NCBI GenBank assembly: GCA_017413085.1
Contig: JAFPVC010000052.1
Location: 1 to 64,000 of the forward strand
Direction of reading: 5' to 3'
Source of the DNA: Prevotella sp.
GTDB taxonomy: Bacteria > Bacteroidota > Bacteroidia > Bacteroidales > Bacteroidaceae
DNA length: 64,000 nt
Part shown: piece after piece, positions 35,888 through 43,041 of the stretch
Layout of the letters: every line of letters begins with the position of its first letter
How positions within the stretch are numbered: the first letter of the stretch is position 1
Position numbers and translations under genes: made by a program
The notes under the pieces: model-generated
Seen by the model: the letters and a program-made list of their open reading frames with translations, nothing else
Databases searched by the model: none
What the model was told of the DNA's origin: nothing

Positions 35888-37537
35888 ATGAAACGTATAA
35901 TATATATAATGATTTGCGTGGTTGCAGCAGCGTATGCAGCAGCACAGGAGCCTGTCAGCCTGTCGCTCTCTCCTGCAGAGGAACGCTTTGCGTTCTTCAC
36001 TGCCACTGCCGACCGCAGCAGCAGCCGTGCACTGACGGATAACCCTGCATGGCTTGCCACAAAGCAGTTTGTGGGCGACACCACGGCGCTGCAAGGACTG
36101 GTATATGCCGGTGTGGCGGGCTCTGACGCCGACGGCGACTTCATGCACTATGAGGGCACAGGCGCTACCGACTGGCGCATAGGAGCCAGTGGCACCTACG
36201 TCACGCCGCACAGCGGAACCCTTTCGGGCAGCATACAGTATGCGCGCGGCAAGCACCGCAACATCGGGTGGAGCGCCATGCGCATGCCCGAACTATACTT
36301 GCCCTACATCTCTACAGATTCATGCGGCGGCGACTTTAAGTTTGACAGCTACTATGCCGAGGGCGCATACTCCTTCAGCATCAACACATGGACGCTGGGG
36401 GCGCGTATGTCGTTCTACGGCGAACAGTCGTGGCGACTTACTGATCCTCGTGCGCTGAACAACACCACATGGCTGCGCTTTACCGCCGGAGCAACCAAGC
36501 AACTGGGGCAGCACCTCGTGATGCTCAGTGCCGGCTACGGGCGCAACAAACAGCATGAGCAACTGCGCTATTGGCGTCCGGGACAGCAGGACCGCTTCTT
36601 CGTGTGCTATGGCTTCGGACTCTACGATACACGCCAGAGTGCAGTGTCGTTTGGCAAGGCTCGTATGTTCTACATAGACGAGTTCACCGCACGTCTGCAA
36701 TATCTCTCACCTGCATCAAAAGCCCTGCGGCTGCATGCCTCGTTAGGATATACCCACCACAGCATGGCGACGGAGGAGAGCGATATATACAACCTTTATG
36801 AGAGCCGAACCGGCATCATCGAGCCACAGATGGTGCTTGCGTGGCAGCCGGATGAGAGATGGACGGTCACGCTGGGTGCCAGTGCAAGCATTGAGGCTCG
36901 CAAAGGCTATGAGAACATAATAGAGGAATATCTTGCCAATGCCGACTACAACAGTTATGACTTCCGCACCATCGACTCGCAGCAGAACTATGTGAGGGAT
37001 GTGAACACGGCAGATGTCTCGCTGAGTGTTTCAAGACTGTTCGGCAGGCTTTCACTCACTGTCCTTGGCGGGATGTCAGCCAACGGCTATGAAGAGAAAT
37101 ACCTCGGCGGCGTGTATAGCATAAAGGTGAATACCTCCATGCCTTACGTCGGACTTGAAACCGGCTGGCAGGCAGGTCGCCGCGACCGCCTGGGCGCATC
37201 CCTCCGCTATGGCAAGAGCACCATAGGTTCGCACCATTACGACGTTTTGATGCAGAACACCAAGGTGAAGCACCTCGACTTTCAGCAGGCTTTCGCACCC
37301 TACGCCTATCGTGCGGCAGACCTGACGAAGTTCGCTCTTTCCCTCTCATGGGAACACAGTCTCGCCCACCTCGCCGTAGGATTGTCGGCAAGCTATTATT
37401 CAGCCAGCGGCAACCGTCTGGCGGATGCCGTATATACCGGCACCATAGGCTATGCCTCCACCGCCCCTATGATTTCCGCCCAGCCCGATGTTCACAGAGA
37501 GCGCAGGGGTAGCCTCGCAGCATACGTGAAGTTCTGA
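35888..37537 (+). CDS. DUF6850-type outer-membrane beta-barrel protein
   Basis: 549 residues. Signal peptide (MKRIIYIMICVVAAAYAAAQ), then many alternating aromatic strands typical of an outer-membrane barrel (for example DWRIGASGTYVTPHSG, FTAGATKQLGQHL) and a C-terminal strand GSLAAYVKF ending in Phe, as expected for Bam insertion. It matches the barrel proteins I recall as found next to DUF4876 and TonB receptors. The function is unknown; possibly it works with the receptor in uptake or surface display. Confidence 0.75.
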   Translation: MKRIIYIMICVVAAAYAAAQEPVSLSLSPAEERFAFFTATADRSSSRALTDNPAWLATKQFVGDTTALQGLVYAGVAGSDADGDFMHYEGTGATDWRIGASGTYVTPHSGTLSGSIQYARGKHRNIGWSAMRMPELYLPYISTDSCGGDFKFDSYYAEGAYSFSINTWTLGARMSFYGEQSWRLTDPRALNNTTWLRFTAGATKQLGQHLVMLSAGYGRNKQHEQLRYWRPGQQDRFFVCYGFGLYDTRQSAVSFGKARMFYIDEFTARLQYLSPASKALRLHASLGYTHHSMATEESDIYNLYESRTGIIEPQMVLAWQPDERWTVTLGASASIEARKGYENIIEEYLANADYNSYDFRTIDSQQNYVRDVNTADVSLSVSRLFGRLSLTVLGGMSANGYEEKYLGGVYSIKVNTSMPYVGLETGWQAGRRDRLGASLRYGKSTIGSHHYDVLMQNTKVKHLDFQQAFAPYAYRAADLTKFALSLSWEHSLAHLAVGLSASYYSASGNRLADAVYTGTIGYASTAPMISAQPDVHRERRGSLAAYVKF

Positions 37538-37814
37538 GTGGTTCACAGCCTGCTGTGCTCAGCAATGTCAGTATTGGTACCTTTGTTGTGTTTTTTTACA
37601 TATAATTAGGCATGTAATTATCCATATAATTATCATTAATAATCTATTCTGCAGATATCATTTGACCTTATCTCTGATGTCATTAATGAATAATTATATG
37701 GGTATTCATGGACATTATATGTTGAAATTGTATTGACAAAGATGATAGCTTTTACAATCAGATTTGCTTTGAGGCTCTTTTTTGTTGATTCGTAGGCATG
37801 TACTGATACATTTT

Positions 37815-38090
37815 TTATACCAATTTCCCTTCTGATGAGAGAACTGTCTCAAAGATGAGGCTTTGGCGGTTACGGAGACATTCCTCACGTTGTGCCTCAC
37901 AATACTGTGCGGCTTTGAGGACTGCCTCAGAAGAATTCCAGTCGCCGAAACGATTCTGCGCCACTTGGTCGGGGTTGACGTACACAGCATCTTCCATCCA
38001 CTCGTGGCGCAAAATCTTTGAGGTGATGGTGGTCTTTCCAGAACCGTTCGGGCCGGCAATTACAATGAGGACAGGTTTGTGTGTTTTCAT
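37815..38090 (-). pseudogene. Truncated zeta-type toxin (P-loop kinase)
   Basis: 91 residues carrying only the N-terminal half of the zeta toxin family: Walker A IAGPNGSGKTT, YVNPDQVAQ and RQSLIFETVLSSEGK. Full-length proteins of this kind have about 190-200 residues, with the conserved RVxxGGH region; that part is absent here. Downstream frames do not restore it, so the 3' half seems lost. The start ATG overlaps the stop of the partner gene by one base (TAATG). Zeta toxins phosphorylate UDP-GlcNAc-type substrates; this form is probably inactive. Confidence 0.8.
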
Positions 38091-38269
38091 TATTGTGCTG
38101 TGGCTATTTTTTCGGCATCATGCTTTAGTCGAGAAAAGAAAAGAACAGTTGCTTCTTCTCTCCTCTGCTTTGCTTCAACGGCAGCCTCGTGCATCAGTTG
38201 GGCGAGAACCTCGTCTGTGGGTTCCTCCATGCTTGTCAGCTTGTATGTGTCTATCGTTTGTTGTGCCAT
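38090..38269 (-). CDS. Small partner (antitoxin-like) gene of the zeta toxin
   Basis: 59 residues from MAQQTIDTYKL, helical and charged: LAQLMHEAAVEAKQRREEA then FFSRLKHDAEKIATAQ. It precedes the zeta gene with a one-base overlap, as small companion genes of zeta-type toxins in Bacteroidota do. An earlier ATG at 38290 lies only four bases after the -7 box, so either the gene starts at 38269 with a 20-base leader or is leaderless from 38290 (66 residues). An antitoxin role is inferred from position. Confidence 0.6.
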   Translation of the reverse strand: MAQQTIDTYKLTSMEEPTDEVLAQLMHEAAVEAKQRREEATVLFFSRLKHDAEKIATAQ

Positions 38270-38294
38270 ACATCTTGTTTGTTTGTTCATCGTT

Positions 38295-38327
38295 GCAAAA
38301 TTACGAAAAAAAGCTTGTTCTGCCAAA
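38295..38327 (-). promoter_or_regulatory. Promoter of the zeta module
   Basis: Minus-strand TTTG at 38324-38327, 20-base spacer and TAATTTTGC at 38295-38303. Confidence 0.75.
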
Positions 38328-38368
38328 TAAAATACCTAAATTGTTGTTTTGTACATCGCAAACAGCAT

Positions 38369-38423
38369 GATAAAAACCTCATTTTTAGGTATTGCAGGGA
38401 ATGGAGAAAAGGTGTAACTTTGC
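38369..38423 (+). promoter_or_regulatory. Conserved promoter block before the 2-unit array
   Basis: GATAAAAACCTCATTTTTAGG, TATTGCA, GAAT and the -7 box TAACTTTGC at 38415-38423 align with 28479-28532. Outside this block and the array the two regions are unrelated. Confidence 0.7.
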
Positions 38424-38570
38424 ACTCGCAAACTCGCTAAGGCGACCACGAGCCTGCTGCGCAGACACTCGTTGTTTGCTTCGTGCGATAGCATTGTCAC
38501 TCGCAAACTCGCTAAGGCGACCACGAGCCTGCTGCGCAGACACTCGTTGTTTGCTTCGTGCGATAATATT
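38422..38570 (+). repeat. 74-bp structured repeat array, 2 units, in the flavodoxin leader
   Basis: Units start at 38422 and 38496 (the second has one inserted T: GTCACTCGC). Sequence is nearly the same as the units at 28531-28910, ending in CGATAATATTGC. Followed by a second hairpin element and then the flavodoxin gene. Confidence 0.9.
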
Positions 38571-38580
38571 GCAGTCGGAA

Positions 38581-38647
38581 GATTGAAAGATTAAAGAATT
38601 GAAAAATTGAAGTTGCCATGCGGTAAAACTTCAACTCTTCATTTTTT
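38581..38647. repeat. TTGAAGAATTGAAG hairpin element with core, copy 1
   Basis: Left arm GATTGAAAGATTAAAGAATT..., core GTTGCCATGCGGTAAAAC (38612-38629), right arm TTCAACTCTTCATTTTTT. It lies in the flavodoxin leader. The same core is found at 47158 in the same orientation and at 39616 inverted. Confidence 0.8.
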
Positions 38648-38685
38648 AATACAAAGTCAAAACTCTAAATAATAAAAAGAAAGAA

Positions 38686-39180
38686 ATGAAAAAGACTATT
38701 GTAGTATTTGGCAGTTCTACGGGAACTTGCGAAGGAATTGCTGGCGACATCGCTGCAAAACTCGGTACTGAGGCAATCAGCGTCAGCGATCTCACGGCTG
38801 ACGTGATAGCAGAGAACGAAAACCTCATTCTCGGAACATCCACATGGGGTGCCGGCGAGGTGCAGGACGACTGGTATGACGGACTGAAAGTGCTGAGTGG
38901 CGCTGACCTCAGCGGCAAGACCGTGGCTCTCTTCGGCTGCGGCGACTCGGCATCATATTCCGACACCTTCTGCGGCGGCATGGCAGAGATTTACAATGCG
39001 GCAAAGGCTGCCGGCGCAAACATCATCGGCGCCGTTGATGCTGCAGAATACAGCTTCGATGACTCGGAGGCCGTCGTTGACGGCAAGTTCGTAGGTCTGG
39101 CACTCGACAACGACAACGAAGAAGGCAAGACCGCCGGCCGCATCGATGCATGGGTGGCGGCAATCGGTCAGTCATTGTGA
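38686..39180 (+). CDS. fldA: Flavodoxin
   Basis: 164 residues, a long-chain flavodoxin. The phosphate loop for FMN is GSSTGTCEGIA (about 9-19), the flavin-stacking loops are GTSTWGAGEVQDDWYD (about 50-65) and GCGDSASYSDTFCGG (about 84-98). It carries low-potential electrons in the cytoplasm and often replaces ferredoxin when iron is short. Its leader contains a two-unit 74-bp array and a TTGAAG hairpin. A DUF2023 gene follows 19 bases later, the usual partner in Bacteroidota. Confidence 0.96.
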   Translation: MKKTIVVFGSSTGTCEGIAGDIAAKLGTEAISVSDLTADVIAENENLILGTSTWGAGEVQDDWYDGLKVLSGADLSGKTVALFGCGDSASYSDTFCGGMAEIYNAAKAAGANIIGAVDAAEYSFDDSEAVVDGKFVGLALDNDNEEGKTAGRIDAWVAAIGQSL

Positions 39181-39199
39181 ATTTTTAAAAGCTAAAGTA

Positions 39200-39589
39200 A
39201 TGAATCCATACAGCGACAACAAAACAGAGTCTCCCATCGGCTCAGACGCTCCGATGCGCGTATTGATGAACCACATATACGAATATCAGAAGGGTGTGCG
39301 CCGCATGGTGCTATATACCTTCAACAAGAAGTATATGCAATATGCCGTGGAACGGCTGGAGCGCCAGGGCATAGACTATGTGGTGTCACCGTTGCAGGGC
39401 GACAACGTCAACCTGTTCTTCGGCCGCAGGGAGTGCCTTGATGCCATCCGCATGATAGTGGTGCGCCCGCTCAACCAGTTGTCGCCGGAGGAGGACTTCA
39501 TCCTTGGTGCCCTGCTGGGCTATGACATCTGCATGCAGTGTGAGCGCTACTGCGACCGCAAGCAGAAGTGTGAAAGATTAAAGAGTTGA
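39200..39589 (+). CDS. DUF2023 family protein, flavodoxin companion
   Basis: 129 residues. Core: MRVLMNHIYEYQKGVRRMVLYT, RQGIDYVVSPLQGDNVNLFFG, LSPEEDFILGALLGYDICMQCERY. The C-terminus has CxxCxxYC (CMQCERYC) and further Cys, which could bind metal. The family is known only by its link to flavodoxin. The last codons and stop (RLKS) fall in the start of a TTGAAG repeat element, so the C-terminus may have been altered by it. Confidence 0.88.
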   Translation: MNPYSDNKTESPIGSDAPMRVLMNHIYEYQKGVRRMVLYTFNKKYMQYAVERLERQGIDYVVSPLQGDNVNLFFGRRECLDAIRMIVVRPLNQLSPEEDFILGALLGYDICMQCERYCDRKQKCERLKS

Positions 39590-39667
39590 AGAATTGAAGG
39601 ATTGAAGAATTGAAGGTTTTACCGCATGGCAACTTCAATTCTTCAACCTTTCAATTTTTCAATTTTC
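39571..39667. repeat. TTGAAGAATTGAAG hairpin element with core, copy 2 (inverted)
   Basis: Left arm reiterates ATTGAAGAATTGAAGG, core GTTTTACCGCATGGCAAC (39616-39633, reverse of copy 1), right arm reiterates TTCAATTCTTCAACC. With copy 1 it brackets the flavodoxin-DUF2023 operon in opposite orientation. The long stem followed by TTTTTC may also serve as terminator. Confidence 0.8.
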
Positions 39668-39708
39668 TTTTTGTTCTATTTCTCCACAATCAAGAAAACT
39701 CATTTTAA

Positions 39709-39754
39709 GACCCGTTGACGAGAGTGGGTGGACTATGAGTCCGGAATGAGGGTC
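39709..39754 (+). other. Small possible RNA fold in the 39.6-40.1 kb gap
   Basis: GACCC (39709-39713) can pair with GGGTC (39750-39754) around a GGACT-atg-AGTCC hairpin (39730-39742). No promoter was recognised, so it is only a weak candidate. The rest of the 39590-40100 gap holds repeats and an operator-like palindrome, but no gene. Confidence 0.3.
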
Positions 39755-39840
39755 GAACGCAGTGGAGGTACTTTAAAACGACAAATACGAGGTTAGTGAT
39801 TATTGGTTTTTGATATAAATGCAAAAAAAGGTGCAAAATA

Positions 39841-39966
39841 CGACTGTTACGGTTGTAATTTGCACCTTATTACGTTGTAATTGCATCGCTTTTGTATGGT
39901 AATCAGGCCCTGATTACCATACAATCAGGGCCTGATTACACTGTAATTTGGGCCTAATTACAGTGC
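39841..39966. repeat. Array of GTAATC/GATTAC half-sites, copy 2
   Basis: Like 7301-7407, with GTAAT(C/T) and ATTAC in both orientations. It contains two clean palindromes: ATGGTAATCAGG with CCTGATTACCAT (about 39896-39920), and CACTGTAATT with AATTACAGTG (about 39939-39965). Confidence 0.7.
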
Positions 39967-39989
39967 GTTAAGAAAACTTTACATTTTTA

Positions 39990-40005
39990 ACATTTACGTA
40001 AATGT
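39990..40005. promoter_or_regulatory. 16-bp perfect palindrome, operator-like
   Basis: ACATTTACGTAAATGT, about 95 bases before the acetyltransferase operon. A perfect dyad of this size suits a dimeric regulator; the protein is unknown. Confidence 0.5.
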
Positions 40006-40084
40006 CGGAAATCCGTTTGTTTCGGATAGAGCAGGATTAACCAACTTTAACTTCCAAGGAAGGCTGAAATCAATTTTTTTTTGT

Positions 40085-40092
40085 TAATTTTG
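40085..40092 (+). promoter_or_regulatory. -7 box of the O-acetylation operon
   Basis: TAATTTTG (followed by T rather than C), ending eight bases before the ATG at 40101; no good -33 TTTG. Confidence 0.45.
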
Positions 40093-40100
40093 TAATTCCT

Positions 40101-41393
40101 ATGAAGTGGATTGTAAAGATGGTGAAACATGATGTGGTGAAGTTGGCAGTGCCTCTTGTGGTGTTGGCGACGCTCTTTGTCATGGGACTGAGTGCAGTAA
40201 CCAACCATGAGAGGGTGGATTTCTGTCAGCTGGAGAATCGCTTCGGCAATGAATATCCAGAATGGGAGGATTCGCTGTGGCTGTCGGGCGAGTGGCAACG
40301 GCAGGCCACTGATGCCGTGAGCGACAGGCTTCCTTTTGTGAAGGGTGTGAAAAGCTCGTTCTTCTGGCTGAGAAACGGGCTGCTGTTTGCCATGCAGAAG
40401 CGTATGTATAGTTTCACAGACTATTATGTTAATTTCCGTCGTGACGTATTCTTCTATGGAGATAAGGAAGATTTTAGTCTGCTCTATTGCGCCAAGCCTC
40501 TCTCTGATAAGCGCCAATCCATCATGCAGACGATGGCAGGGAAGATAAACAGTGAGGCGTCGGGAAATCCCGGCGTCGGTTTCTATCTGTATTATGTAAC
40601 AAAAGACGATGACATGCGCTTTGACAATGGCAGGGTGTATGACTATTTCGGGCAGTTGTGTTCACTGACGAACCTTCCTGAGACGCATGTGGACAGACTG
40701 AAGGTGGGAGATTTCTGCACGTTCAGGCGTTTTTTCTATCGCACTGACCACCACTGGCAGTGCTTCGGTTCATATCAGGGATATAAGGACATATTCCGTT
40801 TGCTTGGTCTTGATGAGCAGGGAGAGCGGTTGAATGAACCCGTGGCAGACCCCGACAGTACGCTTGGAGTGCCTGACGATTCACCGCCTGTGTTGGCAAA
40901 TGGCGAACCGCGGCCCGTTCTGGTGTCGCGCATGTATCATGGCAGCAAATGCAATGTGACGGGTACTGCGGGAAAATTCCAGTGTAAGATGTATGCCTAC
41001 CAGTTTAATTACTCGCCCATGAAGATAACTGTGGATGGGAAACCAAGCAAGTATGGCAATGAGGATTTCTATCTGCACAACAAAAATGTGTCGGAAGAGT
41101 TTGAAATCAGTTATGGCAAAATGTATGGCGATGACATAGGAGAGTTGGTATTCTCTACCGGGCGCAGTGACAGACCGAACATACTCGTTATTGGCAACTC
41201 GTATGACAACCCATTGCTGAAGTTGATAGCCGGACACTACAACACACTGTATTCCATAGATTTGCGTTGGTATGAGAAACAGAAAGGCAACCCTTTCTGC
41301 ATGGACGACTACATACGCCGGCATAACATAACAACGGTTCTGTTCGTTGGGAGCGGAACAATGTATTATTCTTCGGATTTCCTGAATTTCTAA
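40101..41393 (+). CDS. DHHW/AlgX-type O-acetyltransferase partner
   Basis: 430 residues with an N-terminal membrane anchor (about 12-35) and an extracytoplasmic SGNH-like domain. The DHHW motif is at about residues 216-219 (RTDHHW), and the GNSYD block with the likely nucleophile Ser is at about 367. Proteins of this type transfer acetyl groups onto an exported polysaccharide, receiving them from a membrane MBOAT protein, which is encoded 18 bases downstream. If the -7 box is used the ATG is nearly leaderless; the ATG at 40119 is an alternative. No polysaccharide biosynthesis genes are adjacent, so the acceptor is unknown. Confidence 0.87.
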   Translation: MKWIVKMVKHDVVKLAVPLVVLATLFVMGLSAVTNHERVDFCQLENRFGNEYPEWEDSLWLSGEWQRQATDAVSDRLPFVKGVKSSFFWLRNGLLFAMQKRMYSFTDYYVNFRRDVFFYGDKEDFSLLYCAKPLSDKRQSIMQTMAGKINSEASGNPGVGFYLYYVTKDDDMRFDNGRVYDYFGQLCSLTNLPETHVDRLKVGDFCTFRRFFYRTDHHWQCFGSYQGYKDIFRLLGLDEQGERLNEPVADPDSTLGVPDDSPPVLANGEPRPVLVSRMYHGSKCNVTGTAGKFQCKMYAYQFNYSPMKITVDGKPSKYGNEDFYLHNKNVSEEFEISYGKMYGDDIGELVFSTGRSDRPNILVIGNSYDNPLLKLIAGHYNTLYSIDLRWYEKQKGNPFCMDDYIRRHNITTVLFVGSGTMYYSSDFLNF

Positions 41394-41411
41394 CATAGTA
41401 AACACAAAGAG

Positions 41412-42899
41412 ATGTCTTTCGATACTACATCATTCCTCTTCCTCTTTCTGCCCGCGGTGCTTACACTGTATTTTGCCGTGGAGATTGCAGGACGCCTGAT
41501 GGCAAGGAACAGTGCTCATGGCGTTGCTGCCGTGGTCAACCCATTGCTGCCAGTGCAGAATGTGGTGTTGCTCACAGCATCGCTGTTCTTCTATGCGTGG
41601 GGTGAGCCTGTCCATGTGCTGCTGCTTCTTGCGGCCTCAATGGTGGCCTGGGGTGGCGGAATGTTGATGTCGCGCTGGCGCGGCACGAGGGCAGGCAAGA
41701 CGGTGATGGCGGTCACGGTGGCATTGCTTCTGCTGTCGCTTGCTGTGTTCAAGTACCTTGGTTTCCTTACCGACACGCTTAACAGTGTACCCTGCATAGA
41801 CATTCCCGTGGTGGAGATGCGCTTGCCCATAGGTATCAGCTTCTATACGTTCCAGATATTGTCATACGTGATTGACCTGCAGCGCGGTCAGGTCGGTGTG
41901 CAGCGCAATCCCCTGCGCCTGTTGCTCTATGTCAGTCTGTTCCCCCAGCTTATAGCCGGTCCTATCGTGCGCTATCAGACAGTGGAGCGCGAACTGACCC
42001 GGCGCAGTTTCTCCGTTGATGATGTGTATAACGGCACATTGCGTTTCATCCGTGGACTTGCGAAGAAAGTCATCATAGCCGACAATGTGGCTCGCTTTTC
42101 GGACGGTGTGTATGACATCTATGCGCAGAGCATGGCGGGAGCCGATGTGTATGACAGCGTGGGTACCACAGCCCTGTGGCTTGCTTCGCTGGCTTACACG
42201 ATGCAGATATATTTTGATTTCTCAGGTTACAGTGACATGGCTATCGGACTGGGGCGCATATTGGGGTTCCATTTCCTTGAAAACTTCAATTTCCCATACG
42301 TATCACATTCCATAACCGAGTTCTGGCGCCGTTGGCACATATCGTTGTCTGGATGGTTCCGCGATTATGTATACATACCACTCGGGGGTAACCGTCGTGG
42401 GCTGCGCCGCCAGCTCGTCAATATAATGACGGTATGGGCATTGACAGGCTTGTGGCACGGTGCCTCGTGGAATTTCGTGTTGTGGGGCATGTATTATGGG
42501 GTCTTGCTGATAGTGGAGAAGTCGTTGAAACTTGGAGAAAGAAAAAGCGCGGGATTCAGTCTGCACAGGTGGTTCCTTACATTCGTCATCGTTGATTTGG
42601 GCTGGGTGCTGTTTCATATTACTGACTTCAATGATTTGGGGCTTGTGCTCCAGCGTATGTTCTGGTGGCATCCCACGGACTGGTTGCGCATGATGGCTGA
42701 AAATTCAGACACGCTGCTTACGCTTCCCTACATACCGCTTGCGCTGGTGTTCTGCTTCCCGCTCTTTGCACCAATAGTGACAAGTCGCCGCCCAGTAGTC
42801 AGGTTCCTGCGTCCGGCACTGGCCTTGGCAGCCCTGGCTTTGTGCTATGTGTATATAATCAGTTCTTCATTCCATCCGTTTATCTACTTCCGGTTCTGA
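41412..42899 (+). CDS. MBOAT-family membrane O-acyltransferase (AlgI-like)
   Basis: 495 residues with about 11 membrane segments. The family signature is clear: WRRWHISLSGWFRDYVYIPL with the first conserved His, and LTGLWHGASWNFVLWG with the catalytic His. It moves acetyl groups from a cytoplasmic donor across the membrane for the DHHW partner. Together they O-acetylate a cell-surface or secreted glycan. Confidence 0.94.
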   Translation: MSFDTTSFLFLFLPAVLTLYFAVEIAGRLMARNSAHGVAAVVNPLLPVQNVVLLTASLFFYAWGEPVHVLLLLAASMVAWGGGMLMSRWRGTRAGKTVMAVTVALLLLSLAVFKYLGFLTDTLNSVPCIDIPVVEMRLPIGISFYTFQILSYVIDLQRGQVGVQRNPLRLLLYVSLFPQLIAGPIVRYQTVERELTRRSFSVDDVYNGTLRFIRGLAKKVIIADNVARFSDGVYDIYAQSMAGADVYDSVGTTALWLASLAYTMQIYFDFSGYSDMAIGLGRILGFHFLENFNFPYVSHSITEFWRRWHISLSGWFRDYVYIPLGGNRRGLRRQLVNIMTVWALTGLWHGASWNFVLWGMYYGVLLIVEKSLKLGERKSAGFSLHRWFLTFVIVDLGWVLFHITDFNDLGLVLQRMFWWHPTDWLRMMAENSDTLLTLPYIPLALVFCFPLFAPIVTSRRPVVRFLRPALALAALALCYVYIISSSFHPFIYFRF

Positions 42900-43024
42900 C
42901 GCGCAGCAGGGATTGCAGTCGTGACAGTCGATTACGTCCCCCTTTCTTAGGGGCATGGTATGCAAAAGTTTCGATTGTGTTACTGTTTTGTTGCCTGGAT
43001 ATGCTTTTTTCGGCAGATTTTTAT

Positions 43025-43033
43025 TAATTTTGC
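43025..43033 (+). promoter_or_regulatory. -7 box of the hybrid two-component regulator gene
   Basis: TAATTTTGC, ending eight bases before ATG 43042, so the leader is very short. This decides the start against the open frame upstream. Confidence 0.6.
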
Positions 43034-43041
43034 ATATCAAG

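Noticed and set aside
37680-37815. Search for the missing second half of the zeta toxin in the other minus-strand frames
   Set aside because: None of the frames shows the RVxxGGH region or other conserved residues, so there is no simple frameshift; the half seems deleted.
38392-38586. Plus-strand open frame over the 2-unit array (repeated LRRPRACCADTRC)
   Set aside because: Frame is only kept because of a single inserted base in unit 2; the five-unit copy does not keep it. It lies within a leader.
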